DNA of 64,000 bases from NCBI GenBank assembly GCA_950295325.1, contig OX485807.1, positions 16,211,001 through 16,275,000 on the forward strand. Reading direction: 5' to 3'. The DNA comes from Polytrichum commune. Lineage: Eukaryota; Streptophyta; Polytrichopsida; Polytrichales; Polytrichaceae. A program made the position numbers and the translations under genes. The notes below the pieces were generated by a model. It made no database searches and was not told where the DNA came from. It saw nothing but the letters and a program-made list of their open reading frames with translations. Positions 1 through 12,388 of this stretch are shown piece after piece. Every line of letters starts with the position of its first letter. The first letter of the stretch is position 1.

Positions 1-210
1 AAAATTGTAGGAATTGTGTGTGTTTATTATTGTGTTACCTACCTTTGGTGGTACAAACCAATGAAATCGATATAACTATAGTCACCAAGATACATTATTT
101 TCATGGTATGCCTATCTTTCCCATAATATAACCTAGACGGACTTTGTTTCCAATGGCTATCATGGAATGTGTAGTAAACACCTATTTCTTTATAGTGTCA
201 ATTCATTCTA

Positions 211-790
211 GGGCCGGTTTACACCATGGACCATGAAGTCGGACCATGAAAGATGGCCTTTCTCTATGCTCTAACTTGATGGTCTAACTTCCATGGTCCA
301 ATTTCTTAAAAAATCCATTTACAAAGCCTTTGAGCCCCTCACTATGTGTAAACTGAATGTGGGCCAAGAGGAATGACCATGCACCAAAAAATGAATGTGC
401 TAATTTTTTCAATGTATGTCCCAAAAGGGTAGTTTGGGGGAAATAAATAAATAAATCAAGTTTGACCATTCTCTTGTCTTCTATTGTCTTCATTTTCTCT
501 TCTCGGGAAAAAATCATTCAAAATTTGTTATAACATATTTTCTCTGCCATGGGCTCTTTCCTTTTTCTATTGGAGCACATTTTTTGTCCCTCCCACCGCA
601 AAACCCGTTGGACCTTTTTAGCGAATAATGTAGGCTTTAACATATCTCTTTTGGGGGCCTCAAACTCCATGGTCACTTTGACATTTTTTCTTTGATGTAA
701 ACCGAAGTGATCTTGGGACGAGTTCAACAACCAATCACAAATTTTACAGGACCTTGGGACGACTTCATGGTCCATGGTTTAAACAACCCC
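211..790. mobile_element. Harbinger/Tourist-like MITE
   Basis: The ends are inverted copies. The left end starts GGGCCGGTTTACACCATGG; the right end, read inverted, starts GGGGTTGTTTAAACCATGG. Both continue with ACCATGAAGTCG. The flanking triplets are CTA on the left and TTA on the right, a loose fit to the TWA duplication of PIF/Harbinger elements. No transposase is encoded, and the ORFs inside are short and unrelated to known proteins. About 580 bp. Confidence 0.6.
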
Positions 791-3312
791 TTAGCAAGCA
801 TAACAACATGCGTTTTGACATTCCTAGGTAGAGACGACCGGAAGACACCCCTTCATGGATTATACTTCGACATTTGAGAGAGCCTCGGTAGTTTAGCAAA
901 TGGAGTTTCTTAGACTAATTAGTTAAAAATTGCAAGGTGTGATGTTCTAAAATCTATCACCTCGTTTGCATAAAGTTCAACACAAATTATATCAATGTAA
1001 CAAAATTATTTTCTTTAGTCAGTCATTCATAGCATTGTTGTAGCGAACAAATGGCATGATAACATCTCCCATGAGATCCATATTAATTACCATTATTGTG
1101 ACTCTATCTTCTTAGAGGTGGTAACTCACATATTCTTTGAATGAATGATTGCCCAACATGTATGGTGATATAATGCTAATGTTGTTAAGATTGAATCAAC
1201 GCTTCAATCTAGATTGGAAAGAGTTGTCATTACCTATATCATAATGATCTTCATCATTCTCGTAATATATTGTCATGTTATGCGTAATGATGCATGCATA
1301 CACGATGTCTACTTTGGAGAGGTATATTTGCAAGTACACTTTTGAGAAGTTGTAGAGTTGTATTTATTATGGAATTATAAATCTTAATAACTTTGAATAT
1401 AACAACTTCATTTTGGATATATTTCCTCATTTTGTAAACAATACTTGTCGTGACAACTTCCATTAATACATAATCTATTTTCATTAGTATTTGCATGTAT
1501 GAATAATCCTTATTAGATGACTTATGGTAAATATCATCATATCCTTAATCCCCAGTGATATTAAATATTGCATGGTTAACCTACAACCGGTGATCACAAA
1601 TAAATTATAAGTAATTGATTTATTGTTGTCTTTGTTTGGATACGATTACTGCAATGCAACTAGACAACGTTTTTCATGTCTTGTGCATGCAATCAATGAT
1701 TTTGAATATCCATGTCACTCCCACTCTTCATATAGAGTGATTTGCTTTATAATGTCATTGCCAGTTGACTTGTGTGTGTATTGTGCCTCAAAACACCTTT
1801 GGATAGTCATGCACCACCATAGTAGATTCCCAAACAATATTGGATGTCATGCAACCAAAATCCCATTATGCCTTTGTAGGTGTATCAAATAACATTACGT
1901 GCGTTGTTGTTGTTGTCTTTTGGAATGAAAATCAACCAATTGTACTTACACAATTCGTTTTTTGTTCAAAATAACCATTTGCATAACACATAGCATTGTG
2001 AGAGAGAAAAGTAATGTGTTTGCACATGCGGTATAGCTTGTGAAAATTGTTTGAATCAAAAGACACATATCTCGTAATATTAAAATTGTAAAACAAATCG
2101 TTGTAAATTAATGCAAATCTATATATTTTTTGGTTTTTTGTATGGTGGGCCATTGCCCCTATGTACGAGCCCATCAACTGAAGAATGTACTTGAACACAA
2201 ATTGGTTTCTTATCCTTATCATCCTCAAGAAATGATATTGAGCAATGTTGGATGGTGGGTACGTATGACACTCCAAACCATAAAGTAGAATTGAATGAAC
2301 GTTTTTTGAATATTTTTGTGTTGGTAACATGTCACGCATTTCTTTTTACATAACAAGTACAATTATCATACAATTCACATTTATGTTAACTTAAAAAATA
2401 AACTTCTAAAACTCAAAGGCGTATGTGGGAATTCGTGGGGCTTGTAGCCTAACATTGTTTGTTTTGTTTTAAGGGCCCAATATACATGCTTAGTCTCATT
2501 TGGCTCTATTTCAAGTGCTTTGTTGAATATGTTGGACCGAGTCTTTATAAGCAAGCGCCACATGGAAATACCTTAAACCCTGGGCCGTGAAATGAATCCA
2601 CATATATGATGTTGCCATCCATTCATGACCAACATCGTCACGAAACTTAATTTCAGGGGCAGTGCATAAGAACGCCTTGACAACCTCGCAGGAATGGGTG
2701 GAGGTCATTGTTTGAGCCCGGCCCAACCCAAGCCACTTGCGAATAACGTTTCAATAATAATTGCTGGACAACAACAAAATAAATGTTGGGACTGCCCACT
2801 AAGCCGAGATATTCCCATTCAACCCCTTTGTCGATACCTAGTGTGGAATGGACGCTATTTTGCCCCACATCCTTTGACTCCCAACATGTCTTCATTGAAC
2901 TAGCCAACGGACCAAGGGTCCCACAATGAGCATTTGTTTTTGTTTATCTACTTGGCCTCCATTTGGGGGTGGGGTCCGGGGTTTCTCCCCACCATCGTGG
3001 TGATCCCTTTTCTTAGCAATTTAAAAAGTATTAAAAAGTTGCAAGTAGATAGGGCCCTTGAACTTTGACCCATGCACATACTTATAACTCCATTCATTCA
3101 TGGTACTTGGTAGATAGCTCTTGCCCTCCTAATAAACACATCTAGTCTACTTCCTTTTACATCCTATCTCAACTTTAATTCGACGGAGACGTTTTGCATG
3201 ATGATACTAGAGTGTACAATTGGAGGGAACACATTCATATATTATATGACGCCGAAGCAGTAAAAAAATAAAAACAAAACCTTACAGCGGCCGGCCAAGT
3301 ACTGTAAGTAGT
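791..3312. other. AT-rich stretch without a recognisable gene
   Basis: Only short ORFs occur here. The longest, on the minus strand at 1932-2339 and 2511-2907, overlap in different frames and match no family I know. The patch 2600-2900 has somewhat higher GC and could be a decayed coding fragment, but no motif supports that. Confidence 0.5.
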
Positions 3313-3466
3313 TTAGTCTAGTACCCATCTTCTCAGTGTAGGGCCAAAACTAGCTTATTAGTTCCACACCCACATCAGCATTTTCAGAGGTCGCAACCAA
3401 CCACTTCGTGACACGTGGCACCCTCTTTTCAAAGAAAGAAACCAATCCTTGTGCTGGAAACTAAGG
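3313..3466 (+). repeat. Direct repeat, left copy, flanking a TIR element
   Basis: This 154-bp segment recurs at 3996-4148 in the same orientation with roughly 90 percent identity. Both copies hold a CACGTG G-box core (GACACGTGGC here, GACACGTGTC in the other). The ends are not TG...CA, so it is not an obvious LTR. Confidence 0.7.
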
Positions 3467-3995
3467 TAATGCCCCCTCCCCACTTGAATTTAGCTAAGCC
3501 TAAAAGGTGGTTCAAAAAACACGGCCTTCACACCATCGACATTATCTAGTGCCGAGCCTAGTTAGCAAATGATGTGGCATGGTTTAAGAGTGGAGGTTTT
3601 AAGCCTCAAGCATTGACCCTCCCATCGGTACCTAGACTTGAGGCAAGATTGTAGGACCTTTAAAAGTGTCACCTCCCGCCCTTTTGATTGGTTGTTTTTA
3701 GTCTTTAGCTATGAGGGCACAAGAAGCTCCATTAACAAAAACCGATGGTAAAATAGATGAGTAGTAAGGCATTTGGGGATGGGACAAAAACTATCCAACA
3801 TTTCATTGCTTGATAGATAAAAACCATGAACATATGTGAAAGCTACTTAATTAAAACCTACTTGAAAATCTCTGGAGCAAGTTCTTATAGGTGCATTGGG
3901 GTAGCCGGATGCCTTTGCTATAACCGAGGGAGCTTTACCCGGTTTTTAGGAAATACTTCGGTTATTTGGTAAAGTCAAGTGGGGAGGAGGCATTA
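3467..3995. mobile_element. TIR element between direct repeats
   Basis: The ends are TAATGCCCCCTCCCCACTTG and the inverted GTGGGGAGGAGGCATTA. The element is about 530 bp with no coding capacity. A separate right terminus of the same family lies at 50374-50447: both read aaccgagggagctttaccc, then ggtaaagtc, then a GTGGGGAGG end. It lies exactly between the two 154-bp direct repeats. Confidence 0.6.
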
Positions 3996-4148
3996 GTCTA
4001 GTACCCATCTTCCCAGTGTAGGGCCAAAACGAGCTTAGTAGTTTCACGCCACATCAACATTTTCAGAGGTTGCAACCAACCACTGCGTGACACGTGTCAC
4101 CCTCTTCTCAAAGAAAACAACCAATCCTTGTGTGCTGGACACTAAGGT
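3996..4148 (+). repeat. Direct repeat, right copy
   Basis: Second copy of the segment at 3313-3466. It carries a perfect G-box palindrome, ACACGTGT. Differences are scattered single-base changes and small indels. Confidence 0.7.
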
Positions 4149-5227
4149 TAGCAAGTCAGGTACTTAAATTTGCAGGACGTACCTGGCGAGGACTCGTCAT
4201 GTACGTTTTGTGAACAAAACAATAAAGAGAGGCAGCGAAACTGGACATGTTATCATTGATTTTGAACAACACTTTTTCAAGGATTTTGCAGAGAAACCCA
4301 ATTGCTTATTCATTCATTGTTCACAAACTTGAATGCCCTCTCACTGCAACCCTGCCCCTTTAAAATCTCTGGTTATTTGGCAGACACGGGACGACTTTAA
4401 TTAGAATTCCGTGTTTTAGTCGGTTGCAAGATCTAGACGTCATTTTAACTACGGCCATCACGAGCTCGTGTTCACAACACTTACAAGTTACCGTTGGGGA
4501 GGGTGAAAACGTTGATTCTTATGTAGAGTCCAATGGTTATTGAATCATGTAGATTCGACGATGTAATCAAACGTTAGAGACACCAAGTTCACTGACGGAA
4601 GTTGTTTTTAGCATGAATTGACGATAAGAAGTTCTAGGGTCATGTATTTTTTGCACTTCTGATGGGTAGGGTTGGGAAACGAAATCCGGTGAGGGCTGCA
4701 ACCATGCGGGTGACGTTTTGTGGGACCCACCATGGACGAGGGTGAAAGTGCAGGGTGATGTTGTATCATCTGGGTGTGTATGTTTCTATCCAACATGATC
4801 CCTAAATCGGGGTTGGAAACCCTGATTTATTCCAGTGAGACCTTGTTGATAGGATTTAATTAGCAACAATTCTTTCGTATCCCCTTGGTAGGTTTCGTGA
4901 ACCAAAATCCCAACTATGTGGGAGTAAAAGCCCCAGTTTCTTGTCACTATACTATGATAACTACACTTTTCTTAAGAATCTAACCACGTTTATTGTTATC
5001 AGTGTACAATGAATTATATTGTTGGGGTGCTTGATAATAATAAGAATGGTTTTAAAGCATCTTGACGTGTAGTTCTTGAAAAACATATACAAAAGCTATG
5101 ATTCTCATAGGTATGTCCAAAACTACCCTAACTCTCTTGTATATTTTAGGCAATAATTTACAAGAGCTACTTTTGTGTAAGGATCATAATTATGTGTGTG
5201 TACATCTATCTTTCTCTCTCTATCAAT

Positions 5228-5246
5228 ATGTATATATGTATATATG

Positions 5247-5279
<33 letters not shown>

Positions 5280-5311
5280 AGATATGCCACGTGTATATAT
5301 ATATATATTAG
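5228..5311. repeat. TATG/TG/TA microsatellite
   Basis: Runs of tatatatg, then a (TG)n tract of about ten units, then further TA repeats after a short interruption. Confidence 0.9.
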
Positions 5312-7427
5312 AATGAGATTGAGATTTAGTATGCCACATACTTTTTGTGTGTCATGACTCATGACATGTTACTTCTCAAACTATTTAAAATCGATGTGGT
5401 GTCTTGTTACAAATTATTTGAGCCTCTTGACACATTAAATATTTTCATGAAAACATCTCCATATCTATGAAGGATTGGTTCACCTCACGTGAATGTAGTA
5501 TCAAGTGAGCAGTTAAACAATATGGCATTTGTGCGTCCATGTTAGGAGATCTACAGTGACATGCATGCAATTAGGTTGCCCTGCACCAATTTATTGACAT
5601 TCCACTATAATGTGAATATTTATTATGACGGTAACAAAATACACAAATTTTAAAATCTTAGTTTTTCTTTTTAAACAAACTACACGACTTAGTTTTGCTA
5701 TACAACTGATTAAACAATATTATAAGTGTTAGTGATCTATTTTTGACCCATGTAATTTGCATGGTTAAAAAAGAAACCAATTCGTAAAGGCACCCTAATT
5801 GTACATATACATGTGTAATATAAAAACCCGTCCCTATAGGTTTGTGGTTGATTTTTCTTAACCTAATTCTACTACACTAATTCAAGGACTCTTCTGAAAA
5901 GTATGGGAACAAACTAGGTTAAAAAGAAATGTCCTAGCTATAAGGAGTTTCCAACGTTTTCACCTTCGATATACATGGGTGTTACATGTCCTTAGACAAA
6001 TAGGAATTTAGGGACGGTTTTAAAGTCAATGGAATAGAAAGGTAGAGCATTTACCAAACCTATGACACTTATGATGGTAAAAGGGGAGAAAAATGAGAGA
6101 GAAACATCAACATTTGTTGCTAAGAAGACTCAACCGATCATGGTCAATACGTTTAATTGTCATGAAATAATTTGATGGTAATTCGCCTTCAAATTTATTG
6201 ATGTCAAGGCCCTTGATGGAGATCACGTGGATAGCAAGCTCGCAAATTGGGAGAGATTGGTCTTATGTGGGCTTCCTCCGATTGAGCTATAACTTTATAA
6301 TTTCAAAGAGCATGTGGGGGCTTTTCGGATATTGTTTTGTGGTTTACCATCTACTACCCACGTGTGTTTCAATTCTAAAAAAGTTTAATAAACCCAAGTG
6401 GATTGTCTATGTTCATGTCAATTTATAATATAAAATTACTTTGTTGTTTTTGTAATGTGTATTTTTATTGTTTCATGAATTGGGCGGCACTAAGCCCCTT
6501 TTATATTGGGAATACCCATATTTTCAGTTGGCTCAGGTTGTTGACCATAGAATTTAGAGGGAGCTTCTACTGGCATTTATCTTTGTTGATGAAGGTATGA
6601 CCGGCTCCGACAAGGTGTACACCTACAAAGTGACTTATCTACCAGACACATAGGTCTTTAAACACTATGGGTAGGCCTACACTACACTCGAGTGTAGGAT
6701 CTCGGTGATTAACGCTGGAAATCTAAAAATCATTATTTATTTATAGATTGGGCTTTCCCTTGGCAACTAATTTTTTTTAGCCCTCAAATTGGCAATGAAG
6801 CAACAATTAGGTGCTTCGTAATGTTATGGATCCCTTAAAATTTTGGTGTTGCTTTTGTCCTATACAACTATACACATTCTTAATTGGGATAAACTTTAGA
6901 CCGAAAAGTTAAAAAGTAAAGTTGTTGGTGTTGGTTTATAAATCACATAGGGACCACTTACGGCATGTGGCAATTGCAAATGATCCATAGCCTAGGTTAA
7001 TAACCTTGGGTTTGGGTTTACACATGGTTTTACAGATGGTCTTTGAGCAACCGTACCCGTTTCCAAATAAGTCTCCACACTACCAAAATATTCTTAGAAA
7101 ATGTGTGACTGAGTGGCACATGCAGAAGGGCCACTAGCCTCGCTAACACTAGGCCCCCCCCAATTGCACTCCACTCTATTGGTCTCAGTCTTGGCATCCT
7201 CCTGAGTACTCTTCATGTGGAATCCACACATGTTCAAAAACACCAATTTCACAAATTCATTTTGGCCTTGACAATTTTGGCCTTCAGTGTCTCGGGAGGT
7301 TTGGAAGCAGAAATTATAACCTCCACAAGATCGACACTGCTCAAAGTATTTTGCATATCACCTACGAATTCTCCAACATCGCATCATCGATCCAAAACCA
7401 CTCACAGATAGAACCAAACCAAATGTA

Positions 7428-7615
7428 AATCCAATTTCTCCAAATGCAATGTGATCAGTCGCTATGAATATTCATCGCAACACAGTCTCTCGAAATCGGT
7501 GGGTATCCTCAAAGTGCAACGTGATCAGTCGAAATTGCAAGACGCTCTCTTGAAACTCCAATCCGGTCTCTTGAAGTTGGTGGGTTTCCTTGAAATGCAA
7601 TCGTATCTGTCGACA
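7428..7615 (+). repeat. Degenerate short tandem repeat
   Basis: Units share the pattern TCTC(T/G)AA..GGTGGGT.TCCT, then AATGCAA.GTGATCAGTCG. About three units are visible, each around 60-85 bp. No known family. Confidence 0.45.
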
Positions 7616-8162
7616 CATTCAATCTTTCAAAGGAACAGGCACCGAGGATCCTCACCTGGAGCAGATCGATCAAAACCGACGAGATGATCGGATCAGTCAA
7701 AGGATGCGCATGTGCATCATCTGTAACTCAAGACAATCAAAACCGAATCAACAGCTTGTGCTGATCTTGGAAGTCCCATCATATAGACATATAATTGTCT
7801 GTTGAAGTGTGCCTGCTACTGAATTCTATGTAGAAGTTGTGCATTTCATGTTCGCAATTGCCTGCATTGTGTGTCAGCTATGGAACTACATATATTGTCC
7901 ATGTAATTGAAGCTCATGGTGCAATGTGTGAACTAAATCCGTAAGTGCTCGTTAATGTTGCGACCTGGTCCAGGATCATGAACATGATCTCACTTTAGGT
8001 CATTTCAATACATGTATTGAGGGTTTGAGTCTTTCGAATGCCAACTTCGTTTTGCAGGCTTTCAAATGATGATGATGATGATGAAGAAAGTGGTTAAAAG
8101 TTCGGCTGCATTCTCTGGTTTGCAAGTTTTTTTGGTTGGGTTTTTAGACGTTACAGGCATAT

Positions 8163-8556
8163 GAGTCTTGGGCAATTGTCTTGCGTCACCGGAAAATTTG
8201 TAAATGCACCATAGTGGTAGGTCTGCATATTTCTCTCACCGACGCATGACGATTGTCTAGAATATGTTTGTTGGTAGTGTTAATTCTTTGTCCTCTAGAT
8301 CGTGGTGTGGCTGGAGATGTCCTTAATGTTGTGTATTCTTCACGGGCGGTCATTCAAGTTTGTGTCATAAACTTTTTATTTAGTGTGGTTGCTAGATTTT
8401 GCCTCTTGTTGTTTTAGGAATGCTAGACTTTTGTCGCCACTATCAATGTAAGAGTCCTAGGCAATTGTCACGTGTAGGTGAAAGAAATATGCAAATCTAC
8501 CACTCTGGTAGATGTGTGGATTTTCCAGTGACATAGGACAATTTTTTGATGGCTTA
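8163..8556. repeat. Two copies of a small palindromic repeat
   Basis: The copies are at about 8163-8273 and 8448-8556. Each starts near GAGTC(T/C)T(A/G)GGCAATTGTC and ends with an inverted GACAATTGTC-like motif. Both contain a central run resembling CTACCA..TGGTAG. They look like small MITE remnants. Confidence 0.4.
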
Positions 8557-9534
8557 GGTCAAATCCCCAAGATTTGTATGCTCGTCATTGCAAACTTCAA
8601 AAAGTAATCACATAAAAAAAGACGCTCATAAATGTTTTTGAGTTGGAAAGGTGATATTTCTCTAATTTTATCTTGTGTTTTTTTAAAAAAAATCTTATGA
8701 TTCAACATTAAGTTTGGTACTTTTTCCACCTTAATAAAATGCTCTGGTGTTGCCTAGAACATACCACAACCCAACATATTTGTTGTATTCTCCCATAACA
8801 TGACACATGCACAATTGAAAACATCCTTGAATGTTTTGTGATTTTGTATATTCACATCATTATAGATACATCTCCCCAAAAGTATTTCGACTCATGTCAA
8901 GAATACCCTAAAGCAAGTGATTCCAAATGGATTGTTTCAGGCTTTCACCCCCTTGAATATTGAGGGGTTTAATGAGAAAACTAGATTCCTTATGTTCACA
9001 TGGTAAATCAAAATAAATAAATAAAGTATGAAAAAGGCACACCAAGTGGCCATCAAAAACCTCGCATACATAGTTCTAAACAAACTAAAACTAGACAACA
9101 AACAACCCTAGGTGCCCCCCCCCTTCCCACACGTAGAAATAAAAGATGTTTGAAATTCAAAGCCCACCTACCGCAAAGATATGCAGGACATCCTATCACG
9201 TACCAAGTGGACTCGCAGTAGATGAATACTATAGGGCGAATACAAGCGGGATTCAAGCACTCAAATCAATCTCTCAACTACTCTACTTGAATGATATTCT
9301 ATGAACTCAACACATAGTACCATCATTTGGTATTTGAGAGAATGCCAGAAGTGTCTTTATTATATTCACCCTATAGTATCGGTTGGATAACTGGTAAACA
9401 ATCGGATCCACAATGTTTCTCTATGTTTCACCATCCCCCTGGTAGGTGTGGCACAAACTTTCCCTTAAAAGTCAAGCTGCTAGAATGACATGGAAGTCAA
9501 ACTGAAATGTCTTTCTTGAGCCATTTTTCAGTCT

Positions 9535-9636
9535 TAAATCGACAATACTCCATAGAATATTTCCCTCACATTCCATAGAATATTGTCAGTCCCACAAAAC
9601 ATTGTTATGGATCGGAAAAATGTTATGATAATGTTT
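9535..9636. mobile_element. Arm of a hairpin MITE family (partial copy)
   Basis: It matches the right arms of the hairpin elements at 52599-52744 and 58743-58908. It contains CATAGAATATTGTCAGTC followed by ACATTGTTATGGATC and an AATGTTATG end. The left arm is degraded. Confidence 0.5.
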
Positions 9637-9976
9637 ATGTATTCTATCTATTATGAAAACTCGTGTCGTAATTATGTCACGACCCTTCACTGAAATCACT
9701 GTGTTAACTTCTTGTCTTCTTAATTGGTTAGTTGGATAGTTGGATAATTGGTTGGATAATTGGATAATTAGGTCATGATCGGCTAAACCGATGCATGTAC
9801 TTCTTAAGGATTTATTAGGATCGTGATAACTACTGTTGTAAAGTACTAATGAACACTATAAATATCTCATTAGGATCACAGTGCCAAGATTGCCTTATTC
9901 AATGTGATGCTGGAATCTAAGAAGTTAGAACTTTGAAGAGCTCATTGAAGCAAATAACTTAAGTTAACCCGATTGA

Positions 9977-10370
9977 GGGCCATTAACACACGTGACCGGT
10001 GACCATGAGGAAAAATGAGTTATAATTCATGATTTATTGATGACATGGTCGTCGGTGTGAAGATCATGTCTAAGAGAAACCCACGTCATTTTTTACAAGT
10101 CTTCGTCATGTGTCCTAGTGTAAAGCGGATTTAGATCGGGATATAGTGTTTTAAAAAATAAAAATAAAAGTACTAATGATAAATTCTAAATGACTAGAAG
10201 GACATTACGGTATGGTCTGCGTCCCCTTTACGCCATGTCCAGTGACCAATGTTGTTAAAAAGTGATGTGGATTTCTCTCGGTCATGGTCTTCAAACAACT
10301 GACCATGACCATGAGAAATCCTAAATCATTTTTCTCCTCACGGCTCTTGGTCATGTGTGTACAATGGCCC
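9977..10370. mobile_element. Harbinger/Tourist-like MITE
   Basis: The left end is GGGCCATTAACACACGTGAC; the right end, read inverted, is GGGCCATTGTACACACATGA. Both continue with a GTGACCA/GTGAGGA-type subterminal region and AAAAATGA. The flanks are TGA and TAA. 394 bp, non-coding. Related to the GGGCC-ended elements at 15431-19368. Confidence 0.6.
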
Positions 10371-10959
10371 TAAAGTGCTGTAGTAAGTTTTTGGTTTCAC
10401 TTTAAACAACAAAACCCATGGAACAACGTCTCCAGGAAGACTGAGCTAGTGTCTATAAGGGTTAATGTCACATTGGATTAAGGTTTATAACAACAATATG
10501 GGGTCTTCTTCACTCTTCTACTCTCTTCAACATTAATTTATCCCATTATTTCTCTTCCTTATTAGTTCATTCGTGTTGGTTCTGTAGTGAGTGTTGTCTG
10601 TCCTATCTTTCAGGTAGGTGCTATCACTCTAAGGTTCGACCTATTTCTGTCGTGAATTTCATAAATTGGGACTATTGTCTTTGAGTAACCGGTCAATATT
10701 CAGCCAATGGATTTTTCATCCTATTGGGGTTAGTATCCTTTGGTTTCCACAAAACAACAATGCAACATCTTCAAGTCAATTCACATAATCTCATTTAATG
10801 CAATTGGTTCATTTATCATCTTATTTGCATTAATCTTCAATTAACAACTTATCTCATTCATGAACCATCTTCCATTCCAATCCGGTCTGCAATCTCTGCA
10901 CACTTCAAGATAGAATAATCACACTGGACTATATTCCATATTGGCTTAAGCCTTGATTA
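10371..10959. other. No recognisable feature
   Basis: AT-rich DNA with no ORF over 60 codons and no repeat that I could match elsewhere in the window. Confidence 0.5.
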
Positions 10960-12235
10960 ACCACGTATTATTCATGCCAATAACCTAGGTAATCTCAATC
11001 GTTCATCTTTCAACTCATTATCTCAACCTCACACAGTCATCTCACATGCTAAGTAATGATGAGGGTATCACTTCCAGCCCATACTTCTTCTACTTTTTAG
11101 GTTGGGCGCGTCTACAATCACATCATTAAACTACGCTCACCCTAATCTAAGTACTCTCTCTCTGCCTCTCTCTCTTCTTCTTCTCTCGCTCTTCCTTCCT
11201 CACAGGTTGTTCATTCTCTCTACTGACTATAGTCCTTCTCGGCTTTTGGTAGTAGCGCGAGGTCTCTCCCTCTAACCTTATCTCTCTCTCTCTTCACTTT
11301 GCCTCTGAGCGGGCGTGCTTATCCTTACAGGTTCTTAGTAACACCCATTAGGCAACTCTTCCCACATTACACTCCCATATTCACTCTCAGGTAACGTTCT
11401 GATGGACTATAGCCCTATTGCTCCTACAACATTCCATTCTTCCTCTCAGTGATTCATTCTCCCTCACCTTGCTTCCTCAGACTTCCTTAGGTTCAGACAT
11501 TCCTCCGTTACTGGGTCTTCTCACATTCCAAGATACTTCCATTCATGTTCGCTCCATAAGGTTACTTACTCCTCAAATATCACTCACATCTGTTTGTCAG
11601 ACGATTCATTTCACATACAATCACATTCTTACATTCTATCTCTCTCATTGCAACCTCAATCTCTCGCTTACATTCTTACTCACTCCAATCATTCTTTGCA
11701 CATTCTGACATTGCTCTCATACACTTGCATACTCCACAAAATAACTTACTTACTTTCAAATTGATTCCAGTATTAAAACTTCACTCTATCACAAAGTTGA
11801 AGCTAAGTTTTTCACTCAGCATTTGGCCGGTTCTACATATCCTTCGCTTATCAGCAACTACCCTAGACTATAGCCTGAAAACACTCGTTGAAAATGGCCT
11901 CCTTCCTTCCCCGGACTATAGTCCTTTATCAGCCTCCTCTCTCAGGCGGTTACAACTCCTTCCCGAGGTCATTCGGTTTCTAAAACGACTATAGAAGTTC
12001 TTTCATCTGACTATAGTCCAATATTTCCATTTGTTCCTCCGAAAACTTGGCTCAAAAAGCCTCTATTCAGACTATAGCCCAAAAATCTGCTCTACATATA
12101 GCCTCTAAGGTAGACGGTGCTAAATCCACCACTTTAAGCTTTGAGCATACATTAACTCTCAAAACCAAGTCAGTGACTCAATACATCAATTTTCACACAC
12201 AATGCCAGGCGAATAAAAAAAAAAAAAAAAAAACC
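10960..12235 (+). other. Pyrimidine-rich tract with repeated GACTATAG motif and terminal poly(A)
   Basis: The + strand is strongly C/T/A-biased with few G. GACTATAG occurs at 11225, 11405, 11866, 11914, 11987, 12009 and 12070, usually followed by YCC, so several copies form the palindrome GGACTATAGTCC. The tract stops at a poly(A) run of about 18-19 (12217-12235) preceded by AATAAA, as expected of a retroposed RNA 3' end. The three ORFs here (11418-12253) are low-complexity and probably not real. Confidence 0.4.
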
Positions 12236-12388
12236 TTCACTTATGTAAGTTAATAGTCATAGTCCAGTACATCATTTCCAACGTCTCATGTCTATTGCGG
12301 AACTTCGCATTTTATAACCTACATCTACCTATAGATCAATAATTTGTCCACTCTCCTTTAGAAGCTATAACAACTTGGATGTGATGGG

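Larger units (their letters stand above)
4149..9534. other. AT-rich stretch without a recognisable gene
   Basis: No ORF over 90 codons and no domain motif. It contains a TA/TG microsatellite near 5228-5311, a degenerate tandem repeat at 7428-7615 and two small palindromic repeats at 8163-8556. The ORFs on both strands overlap heavily and look random. Confidence 0.5.

Noticed and set aside
3313-4148. Small LTR retrotransposon (TRIM)
   Set aside because: The repeats do not begin TG or end CA, no primer-binding site or polypurine tract was seen, and the internal part has its own terminal inverted repeats.
11418-12253. Three consecutive plus-strand ORFs
   Set aside because: Leu/Ser/Thr-rich by-products of a pyrimidine-rich tract; no domain and no shared frame.
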